In this document: piece after piece, positions 31,800-44,246 of the stretch
Layout of the letters: each line of letters starts with the position of its first letter
Position numbering within the stretch: position 1 is the stretch's first letter
Origin: Straminergon stramineum
Lineage: Eukaryota > Streptophyta > Bryopsida > Hypnales > Calliergonaceae
Reading direction: 5' to 3'
DNA length: 64,000 bases
Assembly (NCBI GenBank): GCA_963920665.1
Contig: OY987273.1
Coordinates: 1,118,501 to 1,182,500 of the forward strand
Position numbers and translations under genes: made by a program
Notes under the pieces: model-generated
Database searches by the model: none
Seen by the model: the letters and a program-made list of their open reading frames with translations, nothing else
What the model was told of the DNA's origin: nothing

Positions 31800-33850
31800 T
31801 TGACATTTGAAAACTAGAAGATGAATAGAAATGGAGAGTCATAGATAACAAAGAATGAAGAAGTTTCATTCATCCTATTTTTCCGAAGTTCAGGCATAAG
31901 TTTCACATGTATTGGTGGTGAGAGTAGTAACCATGGAGAGCACTTGGAAGTGAAAAATGAGGGAAGTGTAAGTTTTGAAGATGTGTTGGAAATTTTGATG
32001 TGCCCGATTTGAAGGAAGTGCTAAAATTAGTTTTCTTGGGCCAAGAATGTTTCAAGGGCAATAGAAGATAGATTGCACATAATGCCTTCTCTGTTGATAA
32101 ACAAAAAAAAGGCTGGTGATTTAGAAATTCTTCAAAATTGAGAGCGTTGCCTTAGAGATTGTGTAGAATGACAACTGAAGAAATGAGAATGTTACATGTC
32201 TATTTGTTAGAAGAATTTACTACTATAATACTATGAAGTAGAAATGGTAGTTGAGTGGAAATGCTTGAAAGTGCCAAGAGCATTGTTGTGTGTGCCAAGA
32301 GATGACTATGCCTTGATTGATGAATGCTACAATTTTCTAGCAAAACATTGATCTATCAATCTCTACTATTGCAATTACAAAGCAAGGTGGATCCACAAAT
32401 GGAAGTAGACACCTCCACAACATAATCGAAGTTCTCATGGATACACTTTATATAGAATAGGCGCGAAGTTCATTCCATTCCTTCTATTGACATTGTCTGC
32501 CTATTCTTTGCATAAGTTTTGTCCATATAGTTTCTACTTTCACTTTGTCCTACACACTTGTGAACTTGCTGTCTATATGTATATAGGCCACAAAACTTTT
32601 GAGAGTATTTGACATTGAGGATATGATGCTCATAGCATGCTACTTGCACATAGCAATATATTAGCATTAGTAGCAAGTCGTTTAGCTATTGAGCACTAGA
32701 CTATTGAAATAGGTGCATCAAAGAGTCAAACAAGTCGGATTTTGTGCTTACTAGATAAGCAATATTTGCTCTACAAACTAGTACACAAAGGTTTGGAGAG
32801 AACCGATAGTCCTCGAGGATTGCACTTCCTCTTTTGATACCATGCAACAAGGATTCTTGGTTGGAAGCAAAGAGTTCATGAAGGAAACCCTACTAGATTC
32901 AGCAACGTTCTATGATTTCTTTTGTGGCCTGACAACAACAATGCAAGATCCACGTCTCAACTGTAATAATATGCCTTTTGTTGATAGTCTACAAACTATA
33001 CCTAAGGAGACATTGTAGCATGCATTGAAATCACAACTTCCAATGGCAACAACCATGCATAATAATTTGCAATGACATAGTCTACAGAGAAGTAGCACCT
33101 GCATTTCCCTGGAGTCAAGCGTGGTGATTAGTATTGTGACCAAACATATATGGAAAAGAAAAGATGGAGTGACCCCTTTTGAGTCTTTTGGACATGTGAG
33201 AAAATCAAAGGCAGTAGGAAAACAAAGTGGATAGATGTCGTTGCCAATAGATGACAACATTGGTGGCCCAAAGTCTTCACCACAAGAAATAGGATATTCC
33301 TATGTGGTGACTCCTTGGTAGCTACATAGGAGTGATGTACTTCAATTAGCATGGCCACATACACCGCCGCTTGTTGTCTTTGATCCAATTCTAGTCTGCA
33401 TCATGGTTTTTTTTTCATTTTTTACAAAGTGCCAAAGTGGCAAAATTAAATGTTATAGTGGTGCTCCAAATTACAACATTCATCCATATAGTGGATGTAT
33501 AATATGGTTTTCATCCACAATTTGGCAATTTCATCTAAGATTTCTTTTAAATTCAAAGTTGTTTGGCAATTTCATTCAAGTTTTTTGACATTTTTTTTGG
33601 CATTTTTTAGCCGTATTATTTTTTTTGGTGCAATTTGGCACAAAAAAGCCAAAAAAAAAAGCCATGATTTGCATACTAGAAAAGGTAGTCTCCCAACTTC
33701 CCAATCATGCATCCTCAAGCACAGGAGGGGGTCCTTGCTCAGCTTCGCTATCCACTTGTACATGCAATCAAGTTGTCTGGAACTTGTCTATGTCATGCTC
33801 CTTGATGATAGCCATGAGTTATATATACCCTATGAATAAATAGAACCTAT
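31800..33850. other. Intergenic stretch with unrecognised degenerate coding
   Basis: From about 32850 to 33390 both strands carry short frames. The plus strand reads as an interrupted peptide (KEFMKETLLDSATFYDFF and following). No family was recognised. The rest is AT-rich and featureless. Confidence 0.3.
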
Positions 33851-33851
33851 T

Positions 33852-34835
33852 ATGTTGACTACGGTAGGTGGAAGTGATGAGAACAAAGCAAATGATAGCT
33901 TTAACAAAGCTTTGAATTTACGTTACCATCCGTCTTCAGAGGAGGTAGAAGACATTTATGTTGGCAACTTCAACTCCACTAGTATGCTTAGAGAGCAATG
34001 GTCATGGCTTGTTGGAGGGTATTGGCCAATGTTGTTTGACCTTGCCCAAGAAAACACACAACATATACCATTGCTCAATAGCCTTGATTTGCCTTTGCCC
34101 GAGTTTGGCTATGCCTTTGATCCCTTATTGACTCCCTCCTCCAATATGCAACTTCACCTATCACTACATAGATGTGCTGCCTTAGAAAAACCCATATCCC
34201 AATAGTCAACAACCATGACAAACTCAATGTCAATGACACTTACTATTCACGACACTTACTATTGACGACAATAGTACTAACCTGCCTTCTTATAGCCAGC
34301 TCTTTGAAGATGTTGTTATCAACCTTGCAACGTAGAGAAGGAGAGAGCCTCTTGAAGATGGTGGTCACATGCATCTCAATACAATGGATGTGAGCACTGT
34401 AGATGTGGTGCCAAACCAATAGTGCGGTAGTGATTTCATCCAACGGGTTGTTTTTCCAAACGACAAGTCCTCTTGTGACAACTTCTACAGTAGTGCTTCT
34501 TCGCAAGAATAGAAGACGTGCAAACTTTGGGCGCAGTGTGCGGCTTGGAGGCATTGTGTCCAACAATGCGACTGAAAGTAAACCCACTTCTCCTTCAGTT
34601 GATGCATCCGAAGGCCAGAGTTCAAATAAGGGAATGTGCATGCCATGGACGTCCAGGCCGTTGGGGCCAACACACATTGGTCGTGTCTGTAATTGCCATT
34701 GTCCACAGGTAGCCCATAGCCATTGTAGTCATGCCGAACATGGTAGTATAGCAACCAACGAGGTAGGAAGCATCCTTGTTGGTGTTGAAGGGCAGAGCCA
34801 ACTAGTTTGGCACAAATAATATTGCATCCTACCAA
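33852..34835. other. Unrecognised degenerate coding-like sequence
   Basis: The plus strand has an open frame at 33852-34205 (Leu/Pro-rich, with a QWSWLVGGYWPMLFDLAQ block) and further short frames to 34820. The minus strand has a 181-codon frame at 34485-35030 whose first third is very Cys-rich. No domain was identified on either strand. The region precedes the piggyBac-like fossil and could include its N-terminal part. Confidence 0.25.
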
Positions 34836-35012
34836 ACTAGTAGGACCGTAGACATTGGTTTGGCACATGCATCTCATGTGAGTGTTGTAGCAGTAGTGGC
34901 AACCTTGGTAGTTGCCTATGCAGAAGATACATAGACCACAAAGCAGACAACCTGTGTCCACAATCTTGTCTCTTTTCAGAGGCCTTTTCCAAACCCCAAT
35001 TTCACCACTAGG

Positions 35013-35645
35013 CATATGCCCATGAAGCAAACTTTATTTGGAGGATTTGGGACTGAGAAAACTTTGGAGACGATTTGCGAAGAGACAAATTGGTATGCAA
35101 GTGAAGTAGATCTAGAAATGCACTTATCGATGGGCGGTCCTTGTTGGTGGGGTCTTTGTCCAATGGAAATACGCACATTCCTAAGAATCTCATTGATGAT
35201 GGGAATAAAACAATTACTAAATCACAAGGCTTATTGGAATAAACGATTCCCATTTCTCTATTGTCAGACTATAGCCAACATGATGTCCTAATCACACTAC
35301 AAGGATATTACATGATGTTTACATTTGTCAAAGGACAACAACCTTGATGAAGAAGGCAACAATAATTTAGGGATAAATTAGCTAAATGGGGCTAGCTCCT
35401 AATAGAGATGAAGACCCATTTCAAATTAATATTGGCACGTACACTAGGAAGTGATTGTTGATGAATGCATAGTGCGCTACAAAGGTACCTACCGCCCTAT
35501 TTGGAAATATATTCCGAAAAAATTGATAGAGTAGGGCATCAAAATTAGGTGCTTGGGGATGAATGCACGGTTGAGTGGCTCACGAACGATCATTCATGAA
35601 TTCATGGATGTTTGTACTCCCAAGACGATCTGGGTTTGGTAATTG
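35013..35645 (+). pseudogene. piggyBac-like transposase (DDE_Tnp_1_7 type) fossil
   Basis: One frame from 35016 stays recognisable through several stops. It reads TICEETNWYASE, then a Trp-containing PMEIRTFLRISLMMGIK block, HKAYW, NMMS..HYKDIT.CLHLSKDNN, and, from 35451, VIVDECIVRYKGTY followed by KYIPKKLIE.GIKIRCLG. This order and these words (Trp-rich domain entry, 'MGI' helix, 'yW', 'LHLsdN', 'DE.mv.fKG', 'Y.PkKP.k.GiK') are those of piggyBac/PGBD transposases; the Asp in VDE is at a catalytic position. A frame change near 35370-35450 and stops at 35289, 35322 and 35535 show it is dead. The third catalytic Asp region and C-terminal finger were not found. Confidence 0.65.
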
Positions 35646-36029
35646 TTAGGCTAGGCAGCCTTGAATGCTAGAGTGTGCGTGTAGCTTCTACGATTGGTCT
35701 AGTGTCGAGCCTTAATTGGGTTTAGGGTATCTGAGTTGGCCTATCCTAGTGCCTGCAACTAAAGGTGAATGTTAAGGATGAACGCATTTGGGCCATCCAT
35801 GAGGCCCTAATTTCAATTGTGTAGCTCCGATTTTGGGGGGACTTCAAGTGCGCATGTTTGGCCTACATCTCACTTGCATAGTGCCATTTGTGACATAACT
35901 CAAGACCTTGACGAAATTCCAAGTTTATTTTCTGAATTTGTAGCAACACTAAGCTGATTGCATTCACGCTTCTATGTACTATAGTAATTTCACTTGAATA
36001 CCCGCTATTTTGCAATGAGTAATATGGAA

Positions 36030-37080
36030 AGTTTAGGTTTAGCAAGTGGTGACATTGTTGGAGGCAGGAAGAAGAAGGTGAAGGTGGAAGGGCTCCATCC
36101 CTATCTTGGGTTGATGCTCTATACGCGGAACAACCCTCTCTTTGTTGGAATTGAGTAGATTCAATCTCTTGAAGAGTAGTTGAGAAGGTATACGATTTGA
36201 ACAACTAAGGGATACCACCAAAATAATTGAAATTTGGGGTTCATTTCGAGGAATCAGAAGTGGACGCATTGTTTGGGTAAAGAATAGGCAATAATGGCTA
36301 TAGTTACTCTTATTCCAAGGATATTGAGTTTGTAAAGTGGGTTGAGCGGCTTTGGATGATCACTCACTAGCGCACCCAGGTCCCCAATACAAGGTTGATT
36401 AACCTCGTAGAAGCTAAAGGTGTCGCATTTGAGAACAAGAAGGGCAAGAAGGCTGTGAATTAGTGCGTCTATGGTGAGTGGACTTGCCACGATCAACTCC
36501 CAAGGATTAACCAGGACAAGGATGCCATCAAAAACGGCGACAAAATCGTAGCGGAGGGAAGCGTTGACGAGCAAGACAAAGAAGGCACCATTGCATTAGG
36601 TGTAGAATTTCGAACCCCAAGTGCCATTGTCTTAGAGTCAACTGTAGATGTCTAATCTATGGTGATTGGAGAGTGGCAAGAGTATCTCTCCCTTTGAGAA
36701 AAAAAAACTCCTACATTAGATACATATGTTACCCGCCTATGTACAAAGAAGGATGCTACGAGGATGGATCTGGTTTGGATATCTTCGCAAGTTCAATACG
36801 GGCAAACACTTCTCAAGAATTTGTCATCTAAGCTTGTTGCATTGCAGAGAGAGCATATGAAGCATGAATAAAAATTTGCTATATTGAAGAGTGCTTACCC
36901 ACAAAGTGAAGTTGAGATTGGTGTTGCGACAATAGAGCTTGCAAACATCGTGAAGAAGGTGGAATCACAAGAGGGCTTTATTGACTAGTTTCGTGATTCC
37001 TTTGCATCGAGGTGTATGGATGAGGAGGTGATTGCTATGCAAAGCAAAGAGGCGGATTCCTTGTGGAGCGCTACTATGAA
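36030..37080 (+). other. Degenerate coding-like sequence upstream of RING-like ORF
   Basis: Plus-strand remnants such as GGRKKKVKVEGLHPYLGLML (36058 onward) are broken by many stops and frame changes. They may be earlier exons of the element gene that ends in the RING-like domain at 37229-37497. No family was recognised. Confidence 0.3.
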
Positions 37081-37175
37081 GAAATAGGTACTTTGGAGAT
37101 TGCATAGGGTTGCTTTGAGTGAGAAATTGAAGGGAATGAAGACTAGCTATCAATGGCCATCCCTACACCCATCCC

Positions 37176-37497
37176 CTGCTCCTTTTATGTATGGTGATTG
37201 TGATTCAATTGATGTACCTCTTATACAGATAGAAATTGTTGCTTGTCCCTTTTGCACCAAACGATTCGACCCTGCATGGGATTGCAAACTCTCATCGTGT
37301 TGCCATACTCATCATACATAGTGTGCTTACACTAATTTTTCAAGAGATAAAAAGTGCATGTTTGAAGGTTGCAACTTGGAGCCGCATGAAGATTGGTGGG
37401 TTATGTCTGGGATCCCAAAGCCTGAAGGACAAAAGGTGGAGCCTCCTGTAGGATTATGGGACTTGGGCAAGTCCATCAACGTGGGTACACCCTTCTA
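37176..37497 (+). pseudogene. RING-like Cys/His-rich domain remnant, copy 1
   Basis: The frame reads EIVACPFCTKRF, CKLSSCCHTHHT, a TAG, then CAYTNFSRDKKCMFEGC and a Trp-rich tail WWVMSGIPKP, ending VGTPF. The C-x2-C ... C-x-H-x-H-x2-C ... C-x4-C layout is that of a RING-type or related zinc-binding fold. The single stop at 37319-37321 lies between the His cluster and the next Cys. The same domain type recurs at 39834-40577. Confidence 0.45.
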
Positions 37498-37723
37498 AGG
37501 TAAGATTCATGCCAAACAATGACTTGTAAAGCTTTAGTTATGTTCTAGTGAGGTTTAGGAGGTTATGGTGCAGGCTTAGGAATTATTTGACAAGGCTTAG
37601 GATATTCAATAATCATACATGTTATACAGATGCATACACAGCAAGGTATTGTTTATATGGATCCTACAGATGCATTGAATGTAAAGCATTGTTCATAAAA
37701 GTCTTATAGATGTATAGACTATA

Positions 37724-37974
37724 AGAAGGCCATATTCGTTATACTGAGACCCTTCACAGTCTCAATTTTATCCTCAACTCGAGGATAAACCGTTTTATCT
37801 CTTTACTGGTATTTTTTTATAAAAAGGTAACAATACCAACTTTTAGAATTTCATTACAGGATCACTATTTGAGCATTTTTGGTTTCAGTTACTATTTTCT
37901 TAAATGAATTTTCCAATAACTAGCATTCTGTCTCCAAATTTGCAAAAAGTCTCAATATAATGAATATGGCCTTA
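37724..37974. mobile_element. ~250-bp MITE, copy 2 (inverted)
   Basis: The left end is AAGGCCATATTCGTTATACT and the right end is ATGAATATGGCCTT. It is the reverse complement of the element at 26563-26807 along its whole length, including the inner CTCAACTCGAGGATAAA word. The flanks do not show an obvious target duplication. A single unpaired end of the same type begins at 43255. Confidence 0.8.
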
Positions 37975-38977
37975 AAGGATTGTCTATACTAGTCCTAGGG
38001 TTGTATAGACCGGTAGGCATTGTTCATATGGTTCTTATAGATGCATAGACTGTCAAGCGTTATGCATGAAGGCTTTCAAACATTCTCGTAAGTTAAAGTT
38101 TATGGTTCAAAAGCTCATGTGTGTCGCAGGGTAGTATATTAGAGTCATTGTGCAATAAAGATGTTTATGTTTGGTCATTATAATTCATAGTAAGGTCATA
38201 GTTGTCCATTGTAGTTGTATAGCAATTCGGATTCCTCAATGTATCTTGCATGAAGTTCCATGACTTCATAGTGCATGGGTGAATGCGCATATATGTTCTC
38301 ATCATTTTCGTGGTTGTCCAAACAATTCAATTTAGTTTGTACAAGTGTTTCTAGGAGTTCTGATTTTATAATGAGAGTTGTTTGTAGTTTAGGATGTGTC
38401 AATTGAAGTACATATATGTTTCATGGTAGTACTTCATAAATGCTCACTGGATGTGCTGTTTATTTAATGGAAATATAGGTCGAACCATGAGGTCATTGTC
38501 GACAAACAATGACTGTCCCAAGCATTCAAATACACAGAGTCCTTCAGTTGGGAGCTTCTAAGATTCTTCACAGCAATTGGAACTTCTTGCAAACGTGAGG
38601 CTTAAGATTTTGACTCAAACCCACAAGCAAGGGTAGTTATATGTGAAGGATAGTGGCATGTATGGAGGAGGATGTAACTCTCCCAAGCGCAAGAAAATTC
38701 TTCAAGAGAATGCGGATCTAGCATTACAAAAAAATTGGGGTGAGAAAAGGGCCCTTGAGATTGCTTAAAACTTGCTTAAAACCTTGCTTAAAATTGAATC
38801 ATGGCGGCTTAAAAAGCAATCACAACAGAAGTTAAGGTGCTTTCAATGGCTTCTTGAGCCATCATTGGTGCAAGGAAACAACAAGAGAAGTTGAAGTGGC
38901 CCATTCAATTTTGCCAACAAGTAGGAGGCAAGTACAAGAGCGTGGTAAATCATTCATCCAAATGAGGTCACTAAGGA

Positions 38978-39480
38978 AATGATGCCAAGGTCAAAGTGGG
39001 CTGTTAAGTGGGGATCAAATGCCACTACTGATCCAAGCTCAAGAATTTGGCTCAAGGATGCCGAAATTGACACCATTCATGACGAGTATGAATCACCCTA
39101 TACCAAGTTTTATGGCAACAAACCTAACAAATCAGGCTTGATCAATTTCTTCTTCAGAGCGGCGACATACTACCTTGAGAAGAATCAACTAGTGGATTGA
39201 ATTGCTCAAACTTTGTAGGTCCATCAAAAACGGTTTTCAAATCCCCTTCTCAATCCAATGAAGTTGATGCTTCCATGCCTAACCAAACAAGTCTAGGGAT
39301 TGGTGGATGAGTTTGTAGTGACCCTTACCAACCTACATGTGCATGCTCCCCCTCCAGTGAAAAATCTTAGACCATCTTACTTAGATGATTTTAAACTTCA
39401 ACTTCAATGTGTAGAGGTGGATGAAGATACTGGCATTAGTCAAGTATGTATCCACCCAACACTAGTCTGTCAATTAAGTT
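38978..39480 (+). pseudogene. Element ORF upstream of RING-like copy 2
   Basis: The first frame, 38979-39200, contains SSRIWLKDAEIDTIHDEYES and FYGNKPNKSGLINFFFRAA. A second, 39297-39617, contains EFVVTLTNLHVHAPPPVKN. Each is uninterrupted but joined only by assuming introns or stops. They are on the strand of the RING-like ORF that follows and probably belong to the same element gene. No characterised family was recognised. Confidence 0.4.
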
Positions 39481-39833
39481 CACGTTGGAATTCATTTCAG
39501 TTTAGGTTTGGCAGTTTGGCAGTTTGGCATTGGCTAGTTTGGTGGCTTACTTTTGTTGTTGCCACACATGTTTTTAGAATTAGAATAATTCAATTCTTCG
39601 AGTTTAAGGGTTGCTAATTTTTAACTTGGAAAGCAAAATGCTTTTGATTTAATAATTTTGTACAAAGAATGAGGAACTTTCAAATTTAACAAAAGTGAAA
39701 GTAACATATAGCAAATTTATTGTGGGACTATGGAACCATAGAACTATGGAATTGTGGGAACAAGGGATATCTAGCAAATTGAATGTCACAGACCTTTAAT
39801 GGTAGAGACTACCTCTAATAATGTCTTTTTATT

Positions 39834-40577
39834 TTGCAAGTACTCCTATTCAAAAACAATTTGGCCTTGGATTTGCATGCCCTTGTTGCAACTAAGAAAG
39901 CACTTCATCACTACAATGTTGACTTGGAGCTATTGTTTAAGTCCAAACACAATGCAGAAGTAAGTAGGGACATGGAGTTTGTTAAATTTGCATTTGACCA
40001 AATCCATGCCATTGCGAAGACTATTACAGATGGTGTTGAGACCAGGAAAAACTTGGAAGAGCAAGTGGAAGCAAGCAAGATCAATGTGGAGTTAGTAGAG
40101 ACCAAGATTCTCCCACATTTGAGGTCAACTTTGAGAGCTACAAAGTGCAAATTGTTGGATGCCATTTCCAAAGTTGGGGTGTTTTCACAGCACGCCCTTC
40201 CCAAATTGCCCGAATGTGGTGCAATGGAGACTCTATGTCCATATTGCTCTAGAGTGTATGTTCAAAATGCTTTTGTTCCTCTCTCATGTGGTTGCTGCTA
40301 TGACCCCCCTTACATGTGTGCATTGATTCTAACTAGACAGGTGAACTATTTGGCATGTGGTGCAAGACTACATGGAACATGGATGGCTTATTGGAGATTT
40401 CCCTTGGACCGAGAAATGTCTATACAGTTGGAGGAATATAGAGCAGGAAGTATGAGGAATGAAGATTGGGTGGAGGCTGCCCCTGGTCAAGTAGGGTCCA
40501 TTGTTCCATTTGGGCCAGCTAGTGCTATAATGGCTCTAATTCCATATTCCAGTAATATGGATCATGACAGTAAATGA
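39834..40577 (+). CDS. RING-like Cys-rich element ORF, copy 2
   Basis: This is an open frame of 247 codons, the longest uninterrupted one outside thiM apart from the MULE and gypsy fragments. Residues 1-130 are helical and charged. Around residues 134-180 are CPYCSRVYVQNAF, LSCGCCYDPPYMC and a further Cys in YLACGARLHGTW, a RING-like zinc-binding layout related to that at 37232. A hydrophobic, Gly/Pro-rich tail follows. The true start is probably an upstream intron acceptor just before 39841 (TTTGCAG at 39834-39840), so the apparent ATG is not necessarily used. Most likely a transposon-borne protein; function unknown. Confidence 0.4.
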   Translation: MQVLLFKNNLALDLHALVATKKALHHYNVDLELLFKSKHNAEVSRDMEFVKFAFDQIHAIAKTITDGVETRKNLEEQVEASKINVELVETKILPHLRSTLRATKCKLLDAISKVGVFSQHALPKLPECGAMETLCPYCSRVYVQNAFVPLSCGCCYDPPYMCALILTRQVNYLACGARLHGTWMAYWRFPLDREMSIQLEEYRAGSMRNEDWVEAAPGQVGSIVPFGPASAIMALIPYSSNMDHDSK

Positions 40578-40579
40578 TA

Positions 40580-41270
40580 TTCCTAGACTATGTTTTGTAT
40601 ATAGAGGTTGTTATCTTAATTTTTGAAATAGAGAGGTAGAATGGGGTGGATGTACTTTGTATAAGTGACAAGAATTTTTGTTGTAGCTAAAGACATATTA
40701 TAGAGCAAATTGAACTCACAAATTGCCTTACATACAAGTAGAATTCTAAATTGTCCATGCTATATATGTGAAAATTTTCTTACTCTATCAATGTCCAATG
40801 ATGATAGAATGTAATGTTGTAGAATGGAATTGGGAGTCACAAAAACTTAGAACACCAATCCAATTTCCTCATAGTGATTTTATGTTTTAATTTATGGCTC
40901 ACAAAATCTTCAAAATTTCACTAATGAAGGAGGCTTAGGGCTATACATAAAAAATTCCAGCAAGGGGTCAGTTGGAATTTGCTAGCATGCTTTGTTTGTA
41001 AGCAAAATATGGATCCAATAAACTAGTGCACTCAATCCAGCTAGATTGGCGAGTTACAGAGTTACTGTGCTTGTCAAAGTTAGGTGAGGTCAAGTAAAAC
41101 TAGTTTACTCTAAGTACACTTGAGTGCTAAGTTTTCATTGGCTAATAGGGAACCTTGATTGGAGGGAATGCCAAGTTACAGTGGCCCATGCCAGCTCAAA
41201 ATGTGTTCTTGAATGTTCTTAATAGTAAGCAACATTTACAAGAAAGAACCCATTCTTCACCCAAGTTTTC
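40580..41270. other. Intergenic sequence, nothing recognised
   Basis: AT-rich sequence after the RING-like ORF, with no open frame of interest or repeat end seen. Confidence 0.4.
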
Positions 41271-41279
41271 CTCTAATGT

Positions 41280-42432
41280 AAGGCATTGAGGAGCAAGTTT
41301 TCACACCAAAGTTTGTAGAGAATTTGAAGAAAATTTTTGACCATGCAGAAACTGAAATAGAGGGGCAAGGTACAAAGCTTGTAGTTGGGAGAGGTGGTAG
41401 TCAACAAAGTAGGGGGAAGAGCAGTGATGGGGGAGCTGCAAAGGGATCTCGCTCTCCAAAGCATAGAAGGAATGTGCATTAGAGGAAATTTGGACTCTTG
41501 AGAAAGCCCCTTCACTTTGACAAGTAAAGCTATTAAAAGAGTCATAGGGGAGTCTATTAAAGGTACCAAAAAATGTCACTACCTTGTGTGATGTACATCA
41601 CATGTGCCAACTTATACAACTTGGATTATGCTTTTTTTTAATAGAAGTATTCTAATTTTTTATTAAGTATGGTGAGGACATCAATGATGATATACCACAT
41701 GGTAAGAAAAAGTGCATAGCCACATTGTACATACTTCATAGTACTTAGCACTCCAATCACTAAGTTTACAAATAAACAATGAATGATAGACCAATACCTC
41801 AATACAATGTACATTGTTAGGGTACCATCACTGCCACGCACATTCAAAAGTTGTCCTATAGATTGTTGTACTAAGGTCTTCATCACATGATAGAATATAA
41901 TTAGATCAAATATTATTAACCTTGGTAATTGTATAGAGAATAATATAGCAATATAGTACAATCTCTTCTACAACCAATGGAAGAAGACCTTTGTAAAATC
42001 ATGATTATTCTTTACACAAAGTACATGGGTGGAAATAGGGGATTAGCTTGTCTTCATTCTTCTCAAAGTACAAATTTAAATGTATAATGGAGTCTCCTAC
42101 ATGCTCTCTAAGAGGCCTTCTCAAGAGTCCAAATTTTCTCTAATGGTTGTAGAGGCTTATTTGAATAAGACTTCACTAAAACACAAGAGGGATTCCTAGA
42201 GAATTTTGCTATAGAGGAGAGAGAACTCACTGTGAGGGATTCCAAAGAGGTGAATGACTTTGAGGATGGCAGCGATGAAGACCGCTTAGGGAGCGACAGT
42301 GCAAGGGCAGGAAGTAAGGAGGGTGAGCACCATAGTGAAATGACAGGTGAGGAAAGAAGTCCTAAGGCCCTAAAAGTTTCGGAAAAGAAAGGGAAACTTG
42401 GAAGGGGTGGCAAGAGGCCTATTGCGGAATGA
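41280..42432 (+). pseudogene. Low-complexity C-terminal remnant of an element gene
   Basis: Two plus-strand pieces, about 41283-41480 (a helix KFVENLKKIFDHAETE, then Gly/Ser/Lys-rich) and 42232-42432 (Asp/Glu/Ser-rich, then Lys-rich), look like alternating acidic and basic tails. They lie on the strand of the RING-like ORF and could be its far 3' exons. The interval between them (41480-42230) holds no recognisable coding. Confidence 0.3.
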
Positions 42433-42539
42433 GTGAGCATGTCGAAGGTGACAAGAGTGGCCAAGGGAGCCACACCAAAGTAGGTGTTGAATTTACAAGA
42501 AGGTGTTCTTGAAATTTTGTATAGTTTTTTGTACATATT

Positions 42540-44240
42540 GTAGATGAGTTTAGGATTTAGGGTTTCAATTCTTTGGTTTAGAAATGGGCAATAATCAGCT
42601 TGGGGTACCCAAAAAGGTTGTCTTAACTACAATGTTAGTCCACTTTCATGTGTCAAACGACCTCATCTTTTAAATAGAATATAGTATGAGTTCGCAAAAT
42701 GTGGTTTTAACTACCTAAACTGAAAATTTATCAAGAAAAAAAAATCATCACAATTGAAGAATTTTAAGAATTTTTAAAGAATTTTTTAGTTGAAAAAGTA
42801 AGTTTTGTCCTACGTATTTAAAATCTTCAATAACAAGCATTTGGAATATCAAATAATTTTATTTTAATATGATTTTTGGATATGACTTATATTTAGTGGT
42901 CTAATACATAAAATTATTAACCTTATCATTAAAAATTTAATAAATTGTGTATTATGATGCCTGCAAATCCCCAAATTCTAGCATTTTTTCTCACATCTAT
43001 GAATCAATCCAAAAATTTGAAATTTCCAAAAAAACAACTAATTGGGAATATACATTTTGATCTTGTTGAGGTGAAAGAATTTTTTTTTTCATTTTAGGAT
43101 CTTCTTAATTGATCAAAATGAAAAAATTAGACAAAATTTGGAGGTTTTAAACCAAAATCACCTAATTAGTGTGTCCAAAAAGTGATACCCCAAGCTGACC
43201 ATTGCCCAAATGACTACACTTTAGGGTGACAGTAAATAGTGGAATTTGGAAAGAAGGCCATATTCATTAAAATGAGAGAGTGTGTAGTCTTATTTTAATC
43301 ATGATCCTAAATTTAATTTAAAAAAGTGTTCATTAAATTGTGAAAATCCTATAAATTGAGACTTTCATATGCCAAGAGTATTATGATTTCCTATAAAAAT
43401 AAAGAAGAGCACCAACACTCTTAACTTCATACACTACACATTCCATGTGTCCGGTTTGAATATGGGTCCATTACAAAGTACACATAGTTACTTGTTGTCT
43501 CTTTGGGTACATTCCTTTGACATTTCTAAAATAAAAAATCTTCAAAGGAATTGAATGACATTCAAACTTAGACCATTCACAATAGTAATTAATCGTAAAA
43601 TTTGAATGAAAATGCTTCAAAATACGTTGAGATAAAGAAACTTAGAATTATTGATATTAATATGAAATACAAGTGCACCTGACATTACATACAAAACAAA
43701 TAAACATGGACTACAAAAATATAGTATAGAAGTTCCAAAGTGCAAAGTGTAATACAAAGAAAACACAATACAAATTTATTATTTTGGACAACCTCCACAT
43801 TCGATAGAATCCTAGTATTCTAAAATATTATAAGAAAACCTCACTACAATGAATTGAAAAAATTTGCAGACTAAATCTACTTCTTCCTTCTTATTGTTTT
43901 TAAATTAAATTTTTTTCCATATTTTTTTTGGCTTTTTCTTTGAAAAGAAAAAACTAACCTAATAACTTCTAAAACTCTAAACACTCTATTTTTTTCCTTT
44001 TTTTTTTTTCCTTTTCTCATTTTTTTTTCCTAATTTTTTTTTCTATTTCAAACACTAATTGAAGAATACCTAAAATTACTAATGACTCCTTAAGGCTACA
44101 AACTATTCATCGTCATGACAAAGATGCATTGTTGCTTTCACTAGATACATAGGCCTCCACCGATGCCTTGATGATAGCAATTTGTGGTTTGGGAATTTCA
44201 ATCCTCAGATCAGCGGTCTCTACTCTCACACATGGCTTTC
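42540..44240. other. AT-rich sequence with one solo MITE end and poly-T tracts
   Basis: AAGGCCATATTCATTAAAAT at 43255-43274 matches one terminus of the 245-bp MITE family, but no opposite end was found nearby. Between about 43900 and 44050 the plus strand is a T-rich polypyrimidine run. No coding is seen. Confidence 0.5.
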
Positions 44241-44246
44241 AAGCAG

